A stretch of 33,139 bases of DNA from Gammaproteobacteria bacterium (lineage in GTDB: Bacteria; Pseudomonadota; Gammaproteobacteria; SZUA-229): positions 1-33,139 of the forward strand of contig JAOUMX010000010.1 in NCBI GenBank assembly GCA_029881275.1. Direction: 5' to 3'. Under the pieces are notes generated by a model, which ran no database searches, was not told the DNA's origin, and saw only the letters and a list, made by a program, of their open reading frames with translations. The first letter of the stretch is position 1. Each line of letters begins with the position of its first letter. Below, piece after piece: positions 26,565 through 33,139 of this stretch. The translations under genes were made by a program, and so were the position numbers.

Positions 26565-26983
26565 GAGTCAATTTTAATAGTTGGAAGAATATGAAAGAGT
26601 TAGTGTTGATTAATCTTATAATAAAAAAATATTCTAAAATATTTATTTATTGTTGGGTGGTTCAATGGGGTATCAACTGGCGATTATAATTGATTTTCTG
26701 AGAATTAAATTGATGGGGTTGATTTAGGATTTAGTTAAAAAAGTTGATGTATATTAACATTCTGGTTGTTATGGTTGTTGTAACGTAATTAAACAGGGTC
26801 TGGTTTGTTTATGATGAGAGTAAAAAGTAGGTTATAGAATATTATACAGACCAAGGTCGACATGCTAAAGAAGTAATATCGGATGTTTGGTCAGCTGTGT
26901 AAATTAAAAGGATGAATTGTGTTTTATAGCGATTGAATTACTCAGGTGATTGTCCTTTAGTTAATCAACGGGAGATAACTGTG
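26565..26983. other. divergent intergenic region before the diheme cytochrome
   Basis: AT-rich stretch of about 420 nt between the small minus-strand gene and the diheme cytochrome. It contains a near-consensus FNR-type box at 26744-26757. I see no further gene with a ribosome site. An open frame that enters the cytochrome from 26933 has no ribosome site of its own. Confidence 0.4.
26744..26757. promoter_or_regulatory. possible FNR/Anr-type site
   Basis: TTGATGTATATTAA: TTGAT-N4-ATTAA, one mismatch from the consensus TTGAT-N4-ATCAA. It lies 227 nt before the diheme cytochrome start. A good -10 at the class II distance is not obvious (TAACGT near 26781 is weak), so confidence is lower than for the site at 23332. 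Confidence 0.35.
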
Positions 26984-27625
26984 ATGGCAGTTAGAGGTTT
27001 TAATTATATTTTTTACCCTGGCCTGTTAATGATTCTGTTTTCACCGGGTACATCAACGTTTGCTATAGAAAATGTCCCCGACCTACTGGCGCAATGTTAT
27101 GACTGCCACGGTCAGCATGGTCATAGCGATTCACCTGAAATGCCCATTATTGCGGGTTATTCAAAAACCTACATCATGGATACGATGACAGAATACCGGC
27201 ATAGTGAACGGCCCTGTCATGAGACTCGATATCTGACTGGGCCACGTAAAGGGCAAACCGATGATATGTGTCGCGTTGCCAGAGAACTTTCAAGACAGGA
27301 AACGGAAATTATTGCAGACACTTTGTCCAAAGAAACATTTATTCCCGCAAAACAAAAATTTAATGCAGAAAGAGCGGCCCGTGGACAAAAGTTACATAAG
27401 CGTATGTGTGAAAAGTGTCATGAGAATGGTGGCTCATCACCGGATGATGACAATGGCATTCTTGCCGGGCAGTGGACTCAGTATGTGCGGCATCAGATGG
27501 AGGAGATTGAGACTGGTCGCCGCCCTATAACGAAAAAAATGAAAAAGCAATTTGATAAGCTCGACATAGAAGATATAGAGGATCTGGTTCAATACTATGC
27601 AAGTTTGCAGCAGCGCACTGAGTAA
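26984..27625 (+). CDS. periplasmic diheme cytochrome c, c4-like
   Basis: Periplasmic electron carrier, 213 aa. GGGAG at 26970-26974 supports ATG 26984 (or GTG 26981, one codon earlier). The signal peptide ends at TFA (27). Two cytochrome c domains: CYDCH at 38-42 and CEKCH at 142-146. Likely axial Met ligands are Met95 in DDMC and a Met in the TKKMKKQ segment near 186. Two extra cysteines, Cys78 in ERPC and Cys96 next to the Met, may form a disulfide. The next gene, 64 nt downstream, is a NapC-type quinol dehydrogenase, so this protein is the probable acceptor of its electrons. A collinear paralogue lies on the opposite strand at 28397-29026. Confidence 0.85.
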   Translation: MAVRGFNYIFYPGLLMILFSPGTSTFAIENVPDLLAQCYDCHGQHGHSDSPEMPIIAGYSKTYIMDTMTEYRHSERPCHETRYLTGPRKGQTDDMCRVARELSRQETEIIADTLSKETFIPAKQKFNAERAARGQKLHKRMCEKCHENGGSSPDDDNGILAGQWTQYVRHQMEEIETGRRPITKKMKKQFDKLDIEDIEDLVQYYASLQQRTE

Positions 27626-27689
27626 TAGCGCAGCTAATAACATTCGACTTTTTATAAATACACAAAATCCTGACTAAGGCGCCTTGCAG

Positions 27690-28295
27690 ATGCCTGGAGA
27701 AAAGAATCAGCAATATACATCAGCTTTAGGGAAATACCTATGGCAACGGCCAAATGTCTGGTGGCTGATAGGTGTCCCTGTTGGCGGCTTATTGATGTTT
27801 GTTATTGGTATTATGTGCTGGACGGGATTTAATCTGATTCTGGATGAGACGAATAAACTGGAGTTTTGTACCAGTTGTCACGAAATGGAACAGGTATTTA
27901 AAGAATATAAGACTACTGTACATTATAAGAATCCCAGTGGTGTACGGGCAATTTGTTCCGATTGTCATGTGCCACGCCCGTGGCTATACAAGGTTAGACG
28001 CAAAATACAGGCAAGTAATGAAGTGCTGCACAAGTTGCTCGGTAGTATTGATACGCCAGAAAAATTTAACAAAAAACGTTTGCAGCTTGCAGAGAATGTC
28101 TGGCGCACAATGAAACAGACGGATTCCCGGGAGTGTCGCAATTGTCACAGCTTTGACACCATGAAGCTTGAAGATCAGGATAGAAGTGCACAGAAACGAC
28201 ATTCACCAGAACGGCGTACAGAAAAGGATGAAACCTGTATTGATTGCCACAAGGGTATTGCGCACGAATTGCCAGAAGATTATGACGGAGAATAA
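27690..28295 (+). CDS. tetraheme NapC/NirT-family quinol dehydrogenase
   Basis: Membrane-anchored tetraheme cytochrome that takes electrons from the quinol pool and passes them to periplasmic carriers, as NapC, NirT and CymA do. 201 aa from ATG 27690 (an in-frame TTG lies 6 nt earlier). One N-terminal membrane helix, about 24-46. Four CXXCH motifs begin at residues 60, 89, 149 and 183; the first is followed by EM (CTSCHEM), as at the heme next to the quinol site in NapC/NrfH proteins. The length is typical. It lies 64 nt after the diheme cytochrome in the same direction and is closed by a bidirectional terminator-like hairpin. The terminal reductase is not encoded here. Confidence 0.92.
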   Translation: MPGEKNQQYTSALGKYLWQRPNVWWLIGVPVGGLLMFVIGIMCWTGFNLILDETNKLEFCTSCHEMEQVFKEYKTTVHYKNPSGVRAICSDCHVPRPWLYKVRRKIQASNEVLHKLLGSIDTPEKFNKKRLQLAENVWRTMKQTDSRECRNCHSFDTMKLEDQDRSAQKRHSPERRTEKDETCIDCHKGIAHELPEDYDGE

Positions 28296-28299
28296 ATAG

Positions 28300-28335
28300 A
28301 TCACACTCACCGCAGTTATTGTCAGTGAGTGTGAT
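28300..28335. terminator. bidirectional terminator between convergent genes
   Basis: ATCACACTCAC (28300-28310) and its perfect complement GTGAGTGTGAT (28325-28335), an 11-bp stem with a 14-nt loop. It is flanked by AT-rich sequence, and its first base is 5 nt after the NapC-type stop. It lies between that gene and the opposing diheme cytochrome gene. Confidence 0.75.
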
Positions 28336-28396
28336 TATTTGTTAATGCTTGCATTAAAAATGCCGCTGCTTAGACGTGAAGTAATATAATGATTCT

Positions 28397-29026
28397 TTAA
28401 TTAAAACTGGCAAAATAATGAATCAGATTTTCTTTGTCGGCTTCACTGAGCTTGTCGTATTTAGTTTTCATTTTTTTCGTCATAGGGCGGTCGCCCGAGG
28501 AAAAATCTTTAAACTGTTGTCTAAGGTACGGTGACCACTGGCCTGCCAGAATACCTGCATCATCAGCAGCGGAACTGCCGCCGTTTTCATGGCATTTTTT
28601 GCATTCTTTATTCTGGACGATTTTCCCCTGTTCTGCCTTGTCTGCGTCGAATGACTGTTTGGCGCGTACAAAGGGTTTGCTGGCAAAATAATCAGCTACC
28701 AGTTTGCTGTCTTCCTCAGACAGGTCGGCGGCAATTTTGCACATATCCGTAGTCTTGTCTTTATCCGGCCCGGTTTTGATTTTTATTTCCGGACAGGGGC
28801 GTTCCTTGTTTTTGTATGTTGTCATCGCGTCTATGAGATAGACAGCAGAGTTGCCACTGATAATGGGAATGTCAGATTCTGTGCTCGCACCATCCTTACC
28901 ATGACAACCTGCACAAGGTTTGACTAATTCGATGATATCGGAAGCTGCTGCATTACTGAGGTTCGTTGTGGCCAGACTAATTGCCAGACACAACAATGAA
29001 ATATTTTTACCTGTGTTACGGATCAT
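28397..29026 (-). CDS. periplasmic diheme cytochrome c, c4-like (second copy)
   Basis: Periplasmic electron carrier, 209 aa, collinear with the copy at 26984. GGAGGA (fwd 29034-29039) is 7 nt before ATG 29026 and fixes the start. The signal peptide ends near residue 27 (NAA). Heme sites CAGCH at 38-42 and CKKCH at 142-146 fall at exactly the same residue numbers as in the paralogue, as do extra cysteines 78 and 96 and the Met95 ligand in TDMC. The ENGGSS segment after heme 2 and the GILAGQW segment are shared. The two probably arose by duplication and may serve different partners. It converges on the NapC-type gene and lies downstream of an OB-fold-type gene on the same strand, 121 nt away. 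Confidence 0.87.
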   Translation of the reverse strand: MIRNTGKNISLLCLAISLATTNLSNAAASDIIELVKPCAGCHGKDGASTESDIPIISGNSAVYLIDAMTTYKNKERPCPEIKIKTGPDKDKTTDMCKIAADLSEEDSKLVADYFASKPFVRAKQSFDADKAEQGKIVQNKECKKCHENGGSSAADDAGILAGQWSPYLRQQFKDFSSGDRPMTKKMKTKYDKLSEADKENLIHYFASFN

Positions 29027-29147
29027 GGTTAAGTCCTCCAAAGGCAAGGTAATATTAAACTTTATAATACTAATGCTAATTAATCTATTTTTATTATGCT
29101 TCCTGTATTAACCAACTCTTATCTAGTAAATTGCCCACAGTTAAATA

Positions 29148-29870
29148 TTAGTTTGTTATTTTGGCATCTACGACAATTACGGGGTAAAGATAGCCATAAC
29201 CATAGTCTTTATTCAGTTCAAGTTTGCCTTCAATAACAACAATATCATTTAGCCTGGCAGTGTCACTACTGGTGACGGTGAGGTCATCCCCGCTACTGTT
29301 ATCTTTGATATGAAGCCAGTTCTTATTCAATATATTGGCAGTAAACTTGGTGACCTGTCCGCGTACCCGTATTGTTTTCCCGGCAAGATCATTTTTATCA
29401 CTGTGCACTTCGGCAATTGTCTTGCCGTCTTTGGCTTTTTCAAAGGCTTTGATGGGGTGCGTTGTTATTGCGGTTTTTTTCTGGCTGAGTGATGCTGGAC
29501 CTGTGGCCGGTTTTTTGTCACCTGTAAATGTGTTAACAAAATAGATTATGTCGAAATCACGATTCAGAGCTTTGCTGTGAAAATTTTTCATTGGCATCAC
29601 GGTTGGAATGGTTACCATATCGCCAGCTTTCAGTGCTGTCACAGGACCAGCTGCCCAGACTTTCTGACTGCCGGTGTCAACATGAACATAGGTATAACCA
29701 GAAGCATCCATGGTCTCGGTAACCTTGCCGTAAAGATTATTGCTCGTCATTTGCGGATTTTGTTTGGCTGGATTTAGTTCGGCAAAGGCGGAATTGAATA
29801 TGCCTGTCATGGCCAGGGTAAAGCTGGAACATAGAAAAAGGGTTACCAAAGCATTTGAATGATGTTTCAT
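29148..29870 (-). CDS. periplasmic OB-fold-type protein (NrfJ-like)
   Basis: Exported protein, 240 aa from ATG 29870 (ATG 29885 adds five residues; neither has a good Shine-Dalgarno). Signal peptide to AFA. Two beta-rich repeats: the first begins GKVTETMDASGYTYVHVDTG with VWAAGP and GDMVTIP; the second has GKTIRVRGQVTKF and WLHIKDNSSGDDLTVTS, both with the strand pattern of OB folds. The GYTY-V-GWAA style is shared with small periplasmic proteins found next to multiheme cytochromes, such as NrfJ-related ones. It precedes the diheme cytochrome gene on the same strand. It may assist cytochrome assembly or bind a cofactor; that role is inferred from context. Confidence 0.65.
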   Translation of the reverse strand: MKHHSNALVTLFLCSSFTLAMTGIFNSAFAELNPAKQNPQMTSNNLYGKVTETMDASGYTYVHVDTGSQKVWAAGPVTALKAGDMVTIPTVMPMKNFHSKALNRDFDIIYFVNTFTGDKKPATGPASLSQKKTAITTHPIKAFEKAKDGKTIAEVHSDKNDLAGKTIRVRGQVTKFTANILNKNWLHIKDNSSGDDLTVTSSDTARLNDIVVIEGKLELNKDYGYGYLYPVIVVDAKITN

Positions 29871-29932
29871 AATGAAATTACTCATGGGTTGAATTTAAAA
29901 TAGATGCGTTACGCAATTTGAAAAGTGTAATT

Positions 29933-29961
29933 ATTTGACAGTTTACTCTATTTCAGGTCAA
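29933..29961 (-). promoter_or_regulatory. candidate promoter of the OB-fold-type gene
   Basis: On the minus strand: TTGACC (29961-29956), a 17-nt spacer, then TCAAAT (29938-29933, 4 of 6 to TATAAT). It is 63 nt upstream of ATG 29870. Confidence 0.4.
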
Positions 29962-30071
29962 CAATTTAGATCTAACTTTAAATTAAGTCAGAATACCGGA
30001 AAATTAGTTTCAGCTGATATTGAGTTCAGGCGGGTTTGAAATTATTAAGGTCAGATTCGGGTTTTCTACCA

Positions 30072-31058
30072 TTAAAAACCAAATCCAAAATTTATACCAT
30101 AGAGATAATAATATTCGTCTCTGTCCTGCAGTATGCCCTGATGATCATTGATGTCGATTTTCATCGCGCCCCAGCTAAGGCCAAGGTGAGCAGACGCTCC
30201 CAGTCCAAACTGCAGACCAAGATTGGCCTGTGCGATGGTGCCCATGACATCATGTTCAGTAGAGCCGGCGAGAAAGTTCATGCTGAAATAACTCGGGTTT
30301 GTGCTGGTGGTAAAGCGCCATCTGAGTACAGGTCCCAGCAACCAGTAACGCCCCTGTAATCGCTGGCTGAGTAACTGGGGAAGTTGTAAGTCGGCATGCC
30401 CCAGTTCAATGCTAATGCCGACATCTGTTAAACCATCACGAAACCCGGTCATGTATGTCAGGCCATCGAATTCTGCATACTGATTGATAGTGCGGGTGAT
30501 GCGGCTCGAGGTGAGTGAAAATTCGTTCCAGTAACCACAGGGTCTGAAACCGGTGGCTACATCAAACATATACTTAAATACGTACAATACCCAGACGATG
30601 ACTACAATGGTGCCGACTATGACAAACAGTATGGGTGCGTTATCGTGATTGTTGCCCGGGGTATTTCTGAGAACATCGCTACTGATATCGAGCATGATAT
30701 TAAAGGACTCCTCATCTGAGGATATGCCCTGGTTATCACAATCATGGTTCTTTTGAGTATCCGGTTGCTGATAATAGGTTTTAGATGACGCTGCGTCATT
30801 CAAAGCCAGGGCCGTTGGGTTCTGGCTATATCCCCGGCTACGTAACTGTTCTGCCAGCCGTGGATAATCTTCCTGGGAAACCTGTATCACATGAGCATCC
30901 GGATAGCGCTGGTAGAGCATTTGTGTATCCAAGGGTTGAATGCTGTTTTGCTCAACAACACCTGCATGACTGAAATGTGTAAAAGTCAGGACGAAGCACA
31001 GGCAATAGGAACAGATTTTGTTTAGTATGTCATCGTGGTGTCGCTTAATCATTGTCAT
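30072..31058 (-). CDS. exported protein with a mid-protein helix and barrel-like C-terminus
   Basis: Hypothetical protein, 328 aa. N-terminal signal-like segment (15-32, ending HSHA), a polar Gln/Asn-rich stretch 35-140, then a strongly hydrophobic helix at about 141-163. From about 180 on come alternating beta strands with aromatic residues (GRYWLLGPVLRWRF, SYFSMNFLAG, LGLQFGLGASAHLGLSWGAM) ending in a terminal Phe (YLYGINFGFGF), the pattern of an outer-membrane barrel C-terminus. A helical membrane segment combined with a barrel-like end is unusual. No clear Shine-Dalgarno; a nearby ATG is at codon 3. Function unknown. The gene appears monocistronic. Confidence 0.65.
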   Translation of the reverse strand: MTMIKRHHDDILNKICSYCLCFVLTFTHFSHAGVVEQNSIQPLDTQMLYQRYPDAHVIQVSQEDYPRLAEQLRSRGYSQNPTALALNDAASSKTYYQQPDTQKNHDCDNQGISSDEESFNIMLDISSDVLRNTPGNNHDNAPILFVIVGTIVVIVWVLYVFKYMFDVATGFRPCGYWNEFSLTSSRITRTINQYAEFDGLTYMTGFRDGLTDVGISIELGHADLQLPQLLSQRLQGRYWLLGPVLRWRFTTSTNPSYFSMNFLAGSTEHDVMGTIAQANLGLQFGLGASAHLGLSWGAMKIDINDHQGILQDRDEYYYLYGINFGFGF

Positions 31059-31090
31059 GATTGTAGCTAGCCAGTGACCGATTGTCTTCA

Positions 31091-31119
31091 GTTCAGGAGG
31101 CAGATATATCTGAATGAAC
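31091..31119. promoter_or_regulatory. dyad-symmetric element upstream of divergent genes
   Basis: Nested symmetry: GTTCA (31091-31095) with TGAAC (31115-31119), enclosing the perfect 12-bp palindrome CAGATATATCTG (31101-31112). It lies between the divergent genes at 31058 and 31216 and may be an operator. Confidence 0.3.
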
Positions 31120-31215
31120 TAACCGTCGTAAGATTTGATCTAGTTAATATCAACTCAAACCCGTTCTAACTATAGTTAATGTACCCAATCTCAATAATGA
31201 TAGTCAGGTAACAGT

Positions 31216-31830
31216 GTGTATCAGGGTGAATGGTTTAATAGCATTACCCATCTGCTGGGCGCTGTCGCGGCCCTGGCGGGTTGTGCTGTGCTGGTGGTGT
31301 TTGCCTCGCTACAGGGTGATCCCTGGAAAATTGTCAGTTTCAGTGTTTATGGCAGTACGTTGTTTTTGCTTTATCTGTTCTCGGTGCTGTATCACAGCCT
31401 GCGCGGTGATGTGAAAAACATTTTTCGACGGCTTGATCATCTGGCTATTTATTTATTAATAGCCGGTACTTACACACCCTTCACGCTGGTGACCTTGAAT
31501 GGTAGCTGGGGTTGGTCAATCTTTGCAGCTGTCTGGGGCCTGGCATTGGTTGGTATGGTTATAGAGTTTATTCCACAAAAGAAAAGAATTATTCCTGTCA
31601 TCATTTATCTGGTCATGGGCTGGATATGTCTGGTTGCGCTTAAGCCTTTATTAGCAGCATTGCCGATGGCGGGTTTCTGGTGGTTACTGGCTGGCGGGTT
31701 GTTTTATACTTTCGGTGTAATCTTCTATGTATTTGATAAAAAAGTCGTTCACTTTCACGGTATATGGCATTTATTTGTACTGGCGGGCAGTGCCTGTCAT
31801 TATTTTAGTGTGTTGTGGTATGTGTTGTAG
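31216..31830 (+). CDS. trhA: TrhA / hemolysin III family membrane protein
   Basis: Inner-membrane protein of the PAQR/hemolysin III family (E. coli TrhA, formerly YqfA), 204 aa with seven hydrophobic helices. The family landmarks are present: an N-terminal EWFNSITHLLGA, then SVLYHSLRGDVKNIFRRLDH, and in the last helix IWHLFVLAGSACHY, whose His residues with the earlier Ser/His/Asp form the conserved metal site. Members are linked to membrane energetics and fluidity. It starts at GTG 31216 with a weak AGG about 8 nt upstream. Single gene. Confidence 0.9.
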   Translation: MYQGEWFNSITHLLGAVAALAGCAVLVVFASLQGDPWKIVSFSVYGSTLFLLYLFSVLYHSLRGDVKNIFRRLDHLAIYLLIAGTYTPFTLVTLNGSWGWSIFAAVWGLALVGMVIEFIPQKKRIIPVIIYLVMGWICLVALKPLLAALPMAGFWWLLAGGLFYTFGVIFYVFDKKVVHFHGIWHLFVLAGSACHYFSVLWYVL

Positions 31831-32217
31831 CTGCAAGAGCAAATGACAGGGTGAAAAAATTAATGTTCGTGTAAATAAAGCCAATAATCATTTTGTATTT
31901 GTTGTTAATAAATTAAGACTGTTCCGTTATTTTAGATCATTCTCAAGTATAATTATCCGATGATGTATGCGTCTAAGACTGAAATGCGCTGGAGATTGAA
32001 TAGATCATTAACTTACCGGCAGCTTTAAAGCCAGTTCTGGCTGCAAATGTAAATGTACCTGGCTGCAGATTATAACAGGCAGCGTTGATAATCAGGGAAG
32101 CAGTATTTTCATTTACAAGTATTACCCGGCACGGATGGTTACCTGATAACATTTAATATTGTTGTTATGGAGAGGCGTAATTTTATCTGTTTATTTGTTT
32201 GAGAATCTGTTTTGGTT
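31831..32217. other. gene-free stretch before the acyltransferase
   Basis: About 390 nt. A consensus -10 hexamer TATAAT lies at 31948-31953, without a clear -35 at the right distance. CTGGCTGCA occurs twice, at 32037-32045 and 32059-32067, in direct orientation 22 nt apart. No gene is visible. It presumably carries the acyltransferase promoter. Confidence 0.35.
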
Positions 32218-33096
32218 ATGAAAATTCATTTACTTAAATTTGTTATTTTAATTACATCTTACATGCCATTAAAGATGGCGCATGTGATTGGTGTATTTAT
32301 TGGCTGGATTTACCAGATCAAGAACAGCAAGATGAAACGTGTCGCAGAGATTAATATCAAGCGATGTTTTCCTGAATTGACTGCCGACCAACAGCATCGT
32401 ATGTTGCAAAAAACATTAATTGAAACAGGTAAGTTAATCAGTGAGATGGGCATTATGTGGGGCAGGCCAGCAGACTCTGTGCTTGCGCTGGTAAAATCCA
32501 CAGAAGGTGAAGATCATGTTCGTAGTGCTATCCTCGGTGGAAAAGGTGTGTTACTGGCCATGCCTCACACGGGATCCTGGGAGTTGGTGGCGCTTTATTG
32601 TGCAAAACATTTTCCGATGACAACGTTATATCGTCCACCCAAACTTAAGGGGTTTGATGCAAAAATTCGTCAGGCCAGACAGCGAACTGGTGCTGAACTG
32701 GTGCCTACCGATAACAGCGGGGTACGTGCTTTGTCGAAAGCCCTTAAAGAAGCCAGGATGGTTGGACTGTTACCTGATCAGGAGCCGAGTATGGGTAATG
32801 GTGTATTTGCGCCGTTCTTTAATATCGCTGCATATACCATGACGTTATTGCCCAGGCTGGCTATCAAATATAATTGTCAGGTTATTTATGCCTGTGCAGA
32901 ACGTTTACCAGCAGGCCGTGGATTTAAACTGGTGTTTAGATTGTCGGCAGAAAGTTTTGCAGACAAAGATTTGCATCAGGCTACAGAGCTTATGAATAAG
33001 GATGTTGAACGGCTGGTGCGAGAATGCCCGGAACAATATCAGTGGATATATAAGCGTTTTAAAACGCGACCTGAGCACGAAGCATTGATTTACTGA
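32218..33096 (+). CDS. LpxL/HtrB-family acyltransferase
   Basis: Inner-membrane acyltransferase of the LpxL/LpxM family (lipid A secondary acylation or a related lysophospholipid reaction), 292 aa from ATG 32218 (an in-frame TTG is two codons upstream). An N-terminal hydrophobic helix anchors it. The catalytic HX4(D/E) motif is PHTGSWE with His117 and Glu122, after GKGVLLAMPH. The arginine-rich substrate site appears as TTLYRPPK, and LLPDQEPSMGNGVFAPFF is the second family motif. The C-terminus carries YQWIYKRFKTRP, the usual ending. The length matches the family. The exact acyl donor and acceptor cannot be set. A terminator-like hairpin follows at the window edge. Confidence 0.9.
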   Translation: MKIHLLKFVILITSYMPLKMAHVIGVFIGWIYQIKNSKMKRVAEINIKRCFPELTADQQHRMLQKTLIETGKLISEMGIMWGRPADSVLALVKSTEGEDHVRSAILGGKGVLLAMPHTGSWELVALYCAKHFPMTTLYRPPKLKGFDAKIRQARQRTGAELVPTDNSGVRALSKALKEARMVGLLPDQEPSMGNGVFAPFFNIAAYTMTLLPRLAIKYNCQVIYACAERLPAGRGFKLVFRLSAESFADKDLHQATELMNKDVERLVRECPEQYQWIYKRFKTRPEHEALIY

Positions 33097-33110
33097 CGCT
33101 ATTTTTATTG

Positions 33111-33136
33111 CCCGTCATCTGCTTGTGGATGACGGG
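33111..33136. terminator. terminator-like hairpin after the acyltransferase
   Basis: CCCGTCATC (33111-33119) and GATGACGGG (33128-33136), a perfect 9-bp GC-rich stem with an 8-nt loop, 14 nt after the stop. The window ends three bases later, so a T-run cannot be checked. A TTTTTATTG tract on the left would serve a gene coming from the other side. Confidence 0.7.
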
Positions 33137-33139
33137 TTA

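Noticed and set aside
26402-26689. 95-codon plus-strand open frame
   Set aside because: It has no ribosome site and overlaps, on the other strand, a short gene that has a promoter and AGGAGA.
31131-31160. TTGAT ... ATCAA near 31135-31153 as an FNR box
   Set aside because: The half-sites are 9 nt apart rather than 4, so FNR geometry is not met.
32037-32067. CTGGCTGCA direct repeat
   Set aside because: Only two 9-bp copies; may be chance and no matching function is visible.

Overview
The window looks like a chromosomal stretch of a free-living gammaproteobacterium. Base composition is moderately AT-rich by eye, and the genes include an LpxL-type lipid A acyltransferase homologue, a TonB-dependent receptor, YadGH-type ABC transporter, MlaC-family protein, several Sec lipoproteins and many c-type cytochromes. 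I see no rRNA, tRNA, CRISPR array, transposase or phage gene. The species cannot be named from the sequence alone.

Layout, left to right. (1) 420-7394, plus strand: a large c-di-GMP protein (PhnD-like sensor, GAF, GGDEF, EAL), a YadG/YadH-type ABC exporter, phosphoglucomutase and a small coiled-coil protein. (2) 13353-7404, minus strand: a tight five-gene run made of an orphan membrane histidine kinase, a small membrane protein, a secreted phospholipase A2-like protein and two large paralogous lipoproteins rich in hydrophobic Gly/Ala segments. An MlaC-family lipid-binding protein is divergent from it at 13748. (3) 14377-20675: a small Cys-rich protein, a DUF4382 lipoprotein, then a three-gene operon of TonB-dependent receptor, YfiR-like periplasmic protein and membrane EAL protein, which looks like a route from an outer-membrane ligand to c-di-GMP turnover. 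(4) 20822-23297: a cation diffusion facilitator and an MFS transporter. (5) 23332-29885: a respiratory electron-transfer island with a decaheme OmcA/MtrC-family outer-membrane lipoprotein behind a good FNR/Anr-type box, two collinear diheme c4-like cytochromes, a tetraheme NapC/NirT quinol dehydrogenase, an OB-fold-type periplasmic protein, and a 39-residue membrane protein encoded on the minus strand. (6) 30072-33136: an unusual exported protein with a mid-protein helix and a barrel-like C-terminus, a TrhA/hemolysin-III membrane protein, and an LpxL-type acyltransferase followed by a terminator-like hairpin at the window edge.

How the parts may work together (inference): in region 5, quinol electrons could pass through the NapC-like protein to the periplasmic diheme cytochromes and then to the decaheme lipoprotein, under oxygen control. 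No MtrA/MtrB-type outer-membrane conduit is encoded in the window, so the route across the outer membrane is open. The phospholipase A2-like/two-lipoprotein operon of region 2 is the best candidate for an undescribed system: its layout suggests a coordinated envelope function, possibly phospholipid remodelling, sensed by its own histidine kinase.
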